A stretch of DNA of 64,000 nt from Anaeromyces robustus (taxonomy: Eukaryota; Neocallimastigomycota; Neocallimastigomycetes; Neocallimastigales; Neocallimastigaceae). The stretch spans positions 1-64,000 of the forward strand of contig MCFG01000352.1 in the NCBI GenBank assembly GCA_002104895.1. The letters run 5' to 3'. Of this stretch, positions 51,749 through 62,200 are shown one piece after another. Both the position numbers and the translations under genes were made by a program. The number at the start of each line of letters is the position of its first letter. The stretch's first letter is position 1. The notes under the pieces are model-generated. The model saw nothing but the letters and a program-made list of their open reading frames with translations, did not search any database and had not been told where the DNA came from.

Positions 51749-54494
51749 ATGTACAAAAGCTTGAAGTATCGACAAATTAAAAAGAGCCATTTGGATTATG
51801 AACCTAATCAATTTATTATCCTTGTTGCATCTTATAATAAATTATGCCAATCTATTCATAAAAAATGTAATGAATTTAGAAGACAAAACTATTTATTTTG
51901 GATTAAAGTAGGCTGCGAGGCTACCTTAAAAAATGACAGCAGAAAATCATGGTCATGGATTAAGAAGAATATTAAAAATAACAATCAGGAGTTATTTATA
52001 CCTCATCCTATCAGAGACCACCAAGATAACTTAGTGTATAGTACTAAAGATCAATTAGATGTTTGGTGCAATTATTATAAGAAACTTAGTTATGACTCTA
52101 CTGGACATAGCATGAATAAAAAATTCTGGAAGAATTCTCCCGCTATTAATCGTATAAAGAGTGGAAATAACATAGTATGGGATATTAACCAAGATATCAG
52201 CATTGAAGAAATCAAAAAGGCCATCCTTTCTATCCCTAACTTTAAAGCCTCAGGTCCCGATGGTATCCCTATTGAATTTTATAAAGCTTTAATTCCTGAT
52301 TCCTCTTCAAATGACTCTGTAAATAATGATTCCTATGTTCCGGCTGGTCTTAGTTGTTTCTGTTTCTTAATTAATCGTATTTGGAATGGTGATTTTCCTA
52401 TTTTTTGGAATAATGCATCCATTGTTTCTATTCCAAAAAAAGGCGATCTTTCTAATTGTGATAACTATCGTGGTATCTCACTTATCAATAATGGTATTAA
52501 GATTCTTTCGAAAATTATTGCTTCTAGAATTTCTGAATATGGTATAAGTCATGGATTCATCAGACCAGAACAATTTGGCTTTCGGAATAAGGAAGAATGT
52601 ATTAGTCTTTATATCTCTATTCTTTCTATTTGTCAAAGACGTAAATTCAAAGGGGAAGATACTTATATAGCTTTTCTGGACCTTAAAAAAGCTTACGATT
52701 CTGTGCCCATATATAACATCTTGTCGAAAATTTATACTCTTGGTATACAAGGAAAATGCTTTCAATTTTTGGAGAACCTATATCTGTCTTCCAAAGCTTG
52801 TGTTAAAATTAATGGACAATTTTCCGATTCTTTCAGAATACTTAAAGGAGTTCGACAAGGATGTCCCTTATCTCCTATACTTTTTAATTTGTTTATCAAC
52901 GACATCTTCAACGATTGCCTGCATAATGGTGTGAAAATAGATACTGAATATTGTTGTGGAGGATTATTTGCTGATGATATTGTTCTTTGTGCCCCTAGTA
53001 GATCTCGTATGAACAAACTTCTTCGTTTAGTTGGTAAATGGGCTAAGGACAACGAGATGACTTTTGGAATTAATAAATGTGGCACATTAGCTGTTAGACA
53101 TGAAAATTCGGAATATATTCTTAGAGAGGACCCTACCTTTTATTTAACAGGAATCGCAATCCCTAAAACAGATTGTTATACTTACCTTGGTGTTCCCTTT
53201 CACAAAACTCTAGATTTAAAATTCGTTATTAGTAAAATGAAAAATAAAGTTAGTAAGGCTTTGTTTTCAATTCAGGGTTTTTTAAAAAATGATCTAATTC
53301 CTATTCCTCTTAAAAGAACTTTATTCTCTGCAAAAGTTATTGGACAAGTTTCCTATTACGCGCCTTTGCTTGGTTCTAACAAAAACAATACTAGTTCTAC
53401 ACAAACAATAATTAACAAAGGTTTTTATTGGATTTTAGGCTACTCGAAACCTAATTCTTTTGTTTCTATTTATTGCATCTCAAAAGAACTCAATATTCCT
53501 CCACTTTCTGGTAAATGTGCTTTAGCTCAGGTTAGATGTTTTAATAAGTGGAAGGACTCCAACTGCATTATCTCAAAGATAGTTAATAATGTTGCTACAA
53601 CAAGAAAATGGACTTGGGACAAAGAAAGTAAAATATTAAATGATAAATTAAACAATATTTCATCCTCTACTAAAGAAATTATGGAATTCTATTGGGACAG
53701 AGACATGAACAGTGATAAATCAATTAAAGCTAAAACTTATAAATTGTACAACTTTGAAGAATCAAGAAGTTACTTAAAGCTTAATCTAGAATTTCCTGAA
53801 TATAGCAAAGGTTTTCGGTGGATACTTAGGGCAAGATGTGGATATAAAATCGATGCTAGAGTTGCAAAAGCTGCTAAAATGATTAATAATTCTTGTCCTA
53901 ATTGTTGTTCATGTTGTTTCCATTGTGACAGTTATCAGAGAATTGATCATTGGTTTATAAATTGTTTCTTATTTAAAAATCTTCGTATTGATCACTTCTC
54001 TGATTTAGATAGAAATTTTTTTTTATTTTTTAGATAGTCTTTTTAATAGTTTAGTTAGGACCAGTAATAACCCTAGTGTGGATAATAGAATAAATAATAT
54101 TGTTAAGGGTTATAAAAGTAGTAATAATAGTATAAGTAATATAGATATATTAGGTAGTAAAAAAATAGTTAATAGGTATAGAATATATATTTTTTTAATT
54201 GGTGGTAGAGATTATGGTTTTAGTGATAGAATTAACAATAGTCCATACAAAAAGGAATGGGAATGTTTGTTTAAGTGTCAGACTGAATCTGGTACTTATT
54301 CAAAATCCCCATTCTTGTTGCGATCTGCGGCTCTATTGAATGATATCATGCCTGTTGTCTGTAAAAGACAACATATATTATTCAATAAATTTAAAACCAA
54401 CCTCTCCAGGAACGTCAATGCTGATAACACAGTAGGACAGCCTAGTAGGGCAAATGCCGATCCTATTTCCGACCCTAGTGGAATAGGATAGATC
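51749..54494 (+). pseudogene. LINE reverse transcriptase ORF, 5'-truncated, one frameshift
   Basis: The main frame 51749-54037 reads 762 residues. RT motifs in order: FKASGPDGIPIEFYK (about 165-179), NYRGISLINNGIKILSK (239-255), PEQFGFR (273), catalytic FLDLKKAYDSV (309-319), GVRQGCPLSPILFNLFIND (367-385), FADD (407-410, the YxDD box). Near 720-745 lies CPNC...CFHC...H-x4-C, like the zinc-binding motif C-terminal to many LINE RTs. The frame shifts in a T-run near 54016-54031, after which the next frame continues (SNNPSVDNRINN to DPSGIG, stop at 54492). The ATG at 51749 lies in the duplicated target site, so it is host sequence, not the element's own start. Confidence 0.9.
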
Positions 54495-54715
54495 AATTTT
54501 ACTTTAATTCTATATTTAGAATTAAGGGCTGTATGGATTTATTGTTTTTAAATATTATTATACTTCTTTTTTTCCTCCAGTATTATCTATTATTATCTAT
54601 AATATTTTACTGGTTTTTATTTTTTTTAGTATCATTTTTTTTCATTATGTGTTTTTTTTATGATTCATGTATTTTAATATTTAAATTCAATAAAGTTGAC
54701 GTACAAATTGTGTGC

Positions 54716-54757
<42 letters not shown>
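51755..54757 (+). mobile_element. 5'-truncated LINE (non-LTR retrotransposon), copy 1
   Basis: About 3.0 kb between target duplications. It carries a reverse-transcriptase reading frame without any endonuclease domain, a 3'UTR with a CAATAAAG polyadenylation-like signal (54687 area), the terminal sequence GTACAAATTGTGTGCCAT and an A-run of 39. The missing 5' part is explained by incomplete reverse transcription at insertion. Coding sequence quality is high (one interruption near the end), so the insertion is young. RT plus a C-terminal Cys/His zinc-binding-like motif fits the L1/Tad-like groups; the exact clade cannot be assigned here. Confidence 0.92.
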
Positions 54758-54758
<1 letters not shown>

Positions 54759-54813
54759 AGTTTATGTACCCTAAACTGAAATTATAATTATTTTAGAAAT
54801 TTATTATATTTTT

Positions 54814-55083
54814 ACCCTAGTGGAATAGGATAAATCAATTTTACTTTAATTCTATATTTAGAATTAAGAGCTGTATGGATTTATTGTTTTTAAATATTAT
54901 TATACTACTTTTTTTCCTCCAGTATTATTTATTATTATCTATAATATTTTACTAGTTTTTTTTTTTTAGTATCATTTTTTTTCATTATGTGTTTTTTTTA
55001 TGATTCATGTATTTTAATATTTAAATTCAATAAAGTTGACGTACAAATTGTGTGCCATAAAAAAAAAAAAAAAAAAAAAAAAA
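54814..55083 (+). mobile_element. Severely 5'-truncated second copy of the same LINE
   Basis: These 270 bases repeat the 3' end of copy 1 (from 54472 to its A-run) with about five substitutions and one small indel, so roughly 98% identity by eye. It ends in its own A-run (55059-55084) and is flanked by ATTATATTTTT at 54803-54813 and 55084-55094. It is therefore an independent insertion of the same family, not a local duplication. Confidence 0.9.
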
Positions 55084-55129
55084 ATTATATTTTTCTATAT
55101 ATATAGAAAAATTTGTGATAGTAGTAATA

Positions 55130-56109
55130 CAAATCAATAATGGATTGTTCCTAGATCCTATTATAGATAAAATCTATTAACCCTAACACTTGTACCTATT
55201 CCATATATCGCGAACTTTGATTCACTCCTTTTTCTGCGATTTATGCTAGCTCAAATCCGTTGTTTCGATAAGTGGGGAAATCTTCATGTATTATTAAATA
55301 AACTAATCACAAATATTCCTACTATGTCTTATTATTATTCATTGATTAAAGAATCTCGTACCCTTTAAGAAGAAATTAAAAATATCTTTCAAAAAAGGAA
55401 ATTATTGATAAGTATATAACTAGAGATGTACTAATAAAAAATCCAGCTAAAAGAGCTTCTATATACAAGGAATTTAATTATGGACCTTCCAAAGATATAC
55501 AGGATCTTGGTCTATCATACCCCCCAATATCAGCTTAGGTTCTTCTGGATTATGAAAATACGAAGGAATTTTCAATTTAACTACAAGTTTCTACTTAAAA
55601 GATAAATCTACACTTGAAAACTTTCCTACGTGTTGCTCTTTCTGTGGTGAAAAAACACATAATTTTTTTATATATTACTTGATGCTTAACGCTTTTCTTG
55701 GTGGGCGTTATACATTTGAAAGATTAGAAATTGTTGGGGAACAGAGATATTGGTATAAACAACTTATCAAAAGTTCATCCGAGTCTCCTGATCCGGATAT
55801 TGTGGGTCTGTCTCATTTTTCTTACTGTTATTATGTCAATTGTAAATATATCCTTTCAATTGGTATAATAACAATAAGAGGTTAAAAGTTTTAACTTTTT
55901 TCCTTTTTATTTATTTATTTTATATTTTTAATTTGATTAATATCTGTAATATATTTTATTAAATTCTTATATCTTTTATTACTTGTATTTAATTTACATT
56001 TATGTATTATATATTTCTTTCTTTAATGTGATATATATGTCACATGCATGTTTAATTTAAATTAATAATTTTAAATAAAGACTAATCCTAGTCTAAAAAA
56101 AAAAAAAAA
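55130..56109 (+). mobile_element. Older LINE relic of a related family
   Basis: The reading LAQIRCFDKWGN near 55248-55285 parallels LAQVRCFNKWKD in copy 1, and CCSFCGEKTHNFFIY near 55628-55675 recalls its Cys-rich end. Several frame breaks are present. A clean frame 55679-55882 (MLNAFLGGRYTFERLEIVG..., 68 codons) is probably the C-terminus of the same ORF. The 3' end is AATAAAGACTAATCCTAGTCT plus an A-run (56095-56109). It differs throughout from copies 1 and 2, so it belongs to another subfamily and is older. Confidence 0.75.
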
Positions 56110-56263
56110 TATAAATAGAATGCTAACTTTTTACAAAAAAAAACATTATATTTTCTTACTATCTTTTTTATGTACCCAAATATTCCATTAGCTTATGAAA
56201 AAAAAAAAAAAGGTTTTACAATATTACATCATCAAATAAACCTTTATATGTATATTGTTTTTT
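56110..56263. other. Short AT-rich spacer
   Basis: It contains a 14-base A-run near 56199-56212 that could mark the tail of another retroelement insertion. Nothing else is identified. Confidence 0.5.
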
Positions 56264-56370
56264 TAATGTGACGTAAACTTGAGCCTACAGGTGGAGATCT
56301 TTTTCACTGTCCCCCGACTGGCCCGTTTTGGGTTTAATGTTACATTTGATGAGTGGGAGAAGTTAAAAAG
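56264..56370. other. GC-richer island of unknown origin
   Basis: ATGTGACGTAAACTTGAGCC through CCCCCGACTGGCCCGTTTTG to GATGAGTGGGAGAAG is the most GC-rich patch in the right third of the window. One frame reads TVPRLARFGFNVTFDEWEKL and stays open into AT-rich sequence. Its place just behind three LINE insertions suggests a further retroelement fragment, but I see no match to copies 1-3. Confidence 0.4.
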
Positions 56371-57804
56371 TTATTATATTTTCTACTTTATTTATTTTTT
56401 TACTTTTATTTATTAATTTATCCAATGTTTGTAATACTTTTAATTTTAATTATTATTTTTATTACTTTTATTTATAAAAACATTCATATAATAAATATTT
56501 AAATATATATGTATGAATTCTCTAAATTAATATTAATAAATATAAATTAAAAATTTATACTAAGCTTAATAAAAACATAAGGAAAACAATATGTTAAACT
56601 TTCTTTTATATTACATATAAATTTATTTTTACAATACGATATTCCCTTAAATACTCATTATTTTCAAATCCATAAACCCTTTATTTCTTATAAATTAATA
56701 TTAAATAAAACTTCTTTATAATGCTTATTAATATCTTTATTAATATTTTATAATTTTATAATACTTTATTAATTTATCTTATTTATATTCTTAAAACATA
56801 ATTATTAACATTTCTATTATTATTTCTTTAATAAATTAAATACTTTAATATAATTATAATAATAAATGTATAAATAATTGTAATTAAATAATAACTCTTA
56901 TCCATTCTTTTCCCTTTTTTCCTTATTCTTTTCCTTCAACTTAAAAAATCCAGAAATAAAAATATATTCTGTATATTATTTAAAATAAAATAAATAAAAT
57001 AATAAAAATTAATTATAAAAATTAATTATATATGTATAATACAGGAAGTTAAATGTATTTATAATATTTATTTTAATTTTTATTTAAAACATTTAATAGA
57101 TTAAGAAAAATATTTAATATTTAGAATAGAAAATATTAATAAATAACAAAATCAATTATAATTGAAATTGTAAAATACTATATTTAGAAAAGAGAATTAT
57201 AATTATAAAATAAATAATAATAATTAGATTAATTAAATGAATAATAATAATTAAAATAGTTTAAAGATTGTAATAATAAATTCATGTAATATAAAAGGAG
57301 GATAATTTTTTTTTTTATAAAACGGTCAATCATTTTGTATTTAAAAATAAGAATAATAAATAAAAAGAGAGTTAAAACAAAAGATTATTTTATTTTTAAT
57401 ATTTATTGAATTCGTGTAATAATTATTTAATATAAAGTTATTATAACTTATTGTTTATGAATATACTGTTCCTGTATTATTTATGATATAATCAGTTATT
57501 ATATAGTCATTTAATTAAAAATAATAAATATAAAATATTTGTTCTATACTCAATTAAAAAATATGTAATAAAATTGTAATTAATTTTTTATTATATAAAA
57601 ACTTTTTTTTTTCTAAAAAATTACTTATTCATGTATTTACTGTGAAATATATTTTAATGTTTATAGTTATCAAATTTAATATTTTATTAAGGACTATATT
57701 ATTAACAATCAGAATATTATATATATTAAATTCTTAATAATTACTTAGTTTTTCAAATTAATATTTTCTTAACAAATTATATTATTTTCATTCATATCCT
57801 ATTC

Positions 57805-57903
<99 letters not shown>

Positions 57904-59239
57904 CTATCAAAAAAGGAAAAAGTTTAAAATGAATAAAATATAGTATATAAATAAACTAAAAGAATACAAGTTTTTAATTTTTAGTTTTATTTTTTTTTTT
58001 ATTTTTTTTATTTTATTTTTTTTTACTTTTTTAATTTTTTTGGACTTGTTTATATTTATATTTTTTTTATGTTATTATATTACTATATTTATAAATTAAA
58101 CTATATATTTTATTTTATTTTTTTTTTTAATAAAATGATATTTACTAAGTTTTTAAATGATAATCAATAAAAATATCATAGTAGAAGAGTGTAAGAATAT
58201 ACTAAATTATAACAATAATGATATTTTATAATAAATAATTTTTTTTTCATAAAAAAAAAAATGATAAAAAGAAAGTATAAAAAAACAGTATATAAAATAA
58301 TTTTTATATATTGATTTTTTTATAGAAATAATTATAGTATAGTAATATAGTATATAAAAAATTCTATTGTGTAGTGTATATTTTATATTTATTTAGTATA
58401 TACACTAAATAATAAAATTTTATTTATATTCTATGTATAATAAAATATATATCAATTAATCAATTTCTATTAATTAATCATCAATTATTATTAATACATA
58501 ATAATTAACAATTATTTTATTTCTTTTCTACTGTGTACTGTACATAAAAATATAATAATAATTATTATTGTTATAATTATATAGTTTTTTTTTTTTTTTT
58601 TTTTTTTTTTGGGAGGGGGAAGGAATAATTTATTTTGATTTTTTAAAGTATTGTTTTTTTTTTTTTTAGTTTATTTTTTATTTTTTTTGTTTTTATTTGT
58701 ATTTTTTTTTATTATATGGTTTTTTATAAAAATTTTTTATATTTTTTTCTTTTCTATTTTTTTTATTATATTTAACATCATTTTATTAATATATATTGGT
58801 CTATTAAATTATAATTATTTAATAAACTTTATATATATTTTACAAGATTAATAAAAAAAAAGGTTATCCTCAAAAATTTTTTTTAAAAAGAAAAAGATTT
58901 TTATATATATACATATACATATATATATTTAAACAAAAAAAAAAAAAAAAAAGAAAAATAATTTTAATAATAATTTTTCTAAATAATTAATAGGAAAGAT
59001 ATAAAAATATTTGAATATCGAAAAAAACAAAGATTTTCAAATATAGTAATAAAAAAATTTTTTTTCTTTCTTCTTTTTTACTTTTAATAATACATATATA
59101 TTATGTAGATAAAAGTTAAAAAAATAAATAAATAAATATTATAATATTATTTAGATATTAAATATATTATTATTTTTCTAAACATGAAAAGAGAAAAAAA
59201 AAAAAAAAAAAAAAAGAAAAAATTTCTTAATTTAAAATT
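56371..59239. other. AT-rich intergenic stretch
   Basis: No gene seen. It contains a poly-A/TAAA tract (57806-57902), a poly-T next to GGGAGGGGGAAGG (58588-58624) and TATATA runs. The right part would be the 3' flank of the minus-strand gene ending at 59240. Confidence 0.65.
57806..57902. repeat. Poly-A followed by TAAA microsatellite
   Basis: About 35 A residues then about 15 TAAA units. The structure is compatible with an A-tail that decayed into a tetranucleotide repeat. Confidence 0.93.
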
Positions 59240-62200
59240 TTATTCTTCTTTTTTCATATAATCATTTTTATTACTTTTTCTTTTCCACCATCTTTTCTTT
59301 TCTTTTTTCTTATTATTCTTTTTTGTTTCTGATGGGATAGTAATTTGAATCTTAATTTCATTTTCTGTTAATTCATTTCTCTTAATTTCTAATTTATTAT
59401 TTTGTTCATCGGTTTTATTCTTTTTTTCCATGAGCATTTCATTAATTGTAATTTCTTCTTTTTCTTTATTATTATATACATTTTCCTCTTCTTCCTTTTT
59501 TTCTTCTACTTCTTCTATTTGCTGATTCTTTTCAATTTCGTTTTCTTTTATAACTCTTGTTTTTTCTTCTTCTAATTTTTGTATATATTTTACTCTAGCT
59601 TCAAACATATCCTGTTGTTGCTTTTTATTTTTATTTATGTTTTTATTATTAAGATTTTTTATTTGATTATAATCAAATGATTTACTTTTTTTATGTTTAT
59701 ATAATATAGAATGTCTTTTACTTGATCCAAATTTAAAGAATGGTAAGCAACTTCTTCTTTTATTATATATTATATCAACATCCAATTCATTAAGAGTATT
59801 ATTAATACTTTTACGTTTAATTGACTTTTCTTCTACTTGTATTTCTTCTTCTTCTTTTTCTTCTTCATTTATAGCAAAACTATTAGCAATACTATTCCAT
59901 AAGTTTTTAGATTGTTCCTTCATAAATGATGTATCTAACGATTGATAACGTTTATCGGTAGGACCATTAATCTTACATAATTCTTCCAAGATAGTAATAT
60001 AAATATTATAAAATTCTTCAGCAGTAATTTTATTCATAGAATAATTATTAGATGCTGATTCAAGTTTTTGAAGTAATTCATTTTGGTCTTTACCAAACAT
60101 AATAAAAGTATTTAATACTAAATCATCACTCTTAGTAATAAATAGAAGAGAAGAATATATTGTTTCTTCTTTTAAAATTGTAGATTCACCAGTTGGTAAT
60201 TCTTCAATTTCAACAGATACAATTATATCATCTCTACGAATAATTCTCTTAATAATTCTCTTACGAATTCTTTTCTTTTGAGATTGTCCTTGTTGTTCAA
60301 TAGTAACTCCTTCTTTTATAGTTTCATGCTCTTCTTGTGGAACATTTTCTGTTTCAATTTTTTCAATTTCCCTTGGTTCAATAGCTATTGGTTCAATAAT
60401 AACAGCTTCATCTTTTATATTTTCATTTATTAATTCATCTCTTGGTTCAACTATGGTGTTTATGATTTCTTCTTTAACATTTTCAATTAATGGCTCTTCT
60501 ATTACTTCAACAGATGTATTACCATTTTTACGAATTATTTTTTTAATAATTTTTCTACGATTTGTTTTACTTTGAGGTTTAATTTCTTCAGTAACAACAA
60601 CTTCTTCTTCCTTCATAGATTTATCCTGTTTAATAATACTTTCAGTTACATCCATTTCATCTTTTGTTAATTTATCCTTTTCAGTAATAGCTTCCGTAAC
60701 AATTTTATCTTCTTTTGGTTCAATGGCTGTTGTTATTGTTGTTTCTTGTTCATTATTTTCAGTTATTGGTTCTTCTTTTTCTTCAACATATGATTTACCA
60801 TCTTTATGAATTATTCTTCTAAAAGTTCTCTTACGAGTCTTCTTACGTTTAGGTTGAGGTACAATAACTTCAATAATTTCTTTTGTTACAGTTTCATTAA
60901 TTGATTCTTCTATTTCTTCAATAACTATTTCACCATTTTTACGAACCTTTCGTTTAATAATCTTATTATGAGATGATTTATCTTTAGCTTCACCTGATTC
61001 TACAATTTCTTCGCTTAAAACATCACCTTCTTTTGTTATTTCTTGTTCATTATTTTCTTTAGATGCCTTATTATTTTTACGAATGATTCTCTTAATAATT
61101 CTTTTACTACCTTTTTTACCTTCATTTATATTTTCTTTTGGTTCAGATGTAATAATTTCTACTCTTGGTTCTACTTGTTCAACAGTTACTTCTTTAACCT
61201 CTTCAATTGGTTGTTCTTCAATAACTTCTTCTCTTGGTTCTACTTGTTCAACAGTTACTTCCTTAACTTCTTCAATTGGTTGTTCTTCAACAATTTCTTC
61301 TCTTGGTTCAACTTGTTCAACAGTTACTTCCTTAACTTCTTCAATTGGTTGTTCTTCAACAACTTCTTCTCTTGGTTCTACTTGTTCAACAATTACTTCC
61401 TTAACCTCTTCAATTGGTTGTTCTTCAACAACTTCTTCTCTTGGTTCTACTTGTTCAACAATTACTTCCTTAACCTCTTCAATTGGTTGTTCTTCAACAG
61501 CTTCTTCTCTTGGTTCCACTTGTTCAACAATTACTTCCTTAACCTCGTCAATTGGTTGTTCTTCAACAACTTCTTCTCTTGGTTCAACTTGTTCAATTGT
61601 TTCTTCCTTAACTTCTTTTCTTGGTTCGGAAATAATTTCTTCCTTTGGTTCAATTTTTTCAGTAACTACTTCATTTGTTATAATTTCATGTTGGTTTAAT
61701 TTATTCTTTTTACCAATAAAAGATTTATCTTTTTTATGAGGAGTTAATTTCTTAATAATTCTTTTGAAAAGTGATTTCTTCTTAAGTTTGTTTTTCTTAT
61801 TTTTCTTAGTAGCCTTTTCAATTGCAACTTCATTTTGTGGTTCAATTTGTTCAATAATCTCTTGTTCAATAACTCCTTGAAGTGGTTCAATAATTTCATG
61901 TTTAACAACAACCTCTTGTTGTTGTGGTTCAACTTGTTCTATAATTTCGTGTTCAATAACTTCTTGTGGTATATCTTCAGTGATATTTTCTCCTTCTTTT
62001 TCTTGTTGTGATTCAACTTGTTCAGAAAAATCTTCAATTAAAACTTCACATTTCTGTGGTTCAACAGGTCTAAGTAAGGATTCTTCTATTAAAACTTCTC
62101 CTTTTTGTGGTTCAACTTGATCAATTACTTTTTCTTCAACAATTTCACTCTCTTCATTGACTGGTGTTTTTCCATTTCTATGAATTATCTTCTTGATAAT

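Larger units (their letters stand above)
51742..54770. repeat. 13-bp target-site duplication of LINE copy 1
   Basis: TTAGTTTATGTAC occurs at 51742-51754 and again at 54758-54770, immediately after the terminal A-run. This is the signature of target-primed reverse transcription and fixes both ends of the insertion. Confidence 0.9.
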
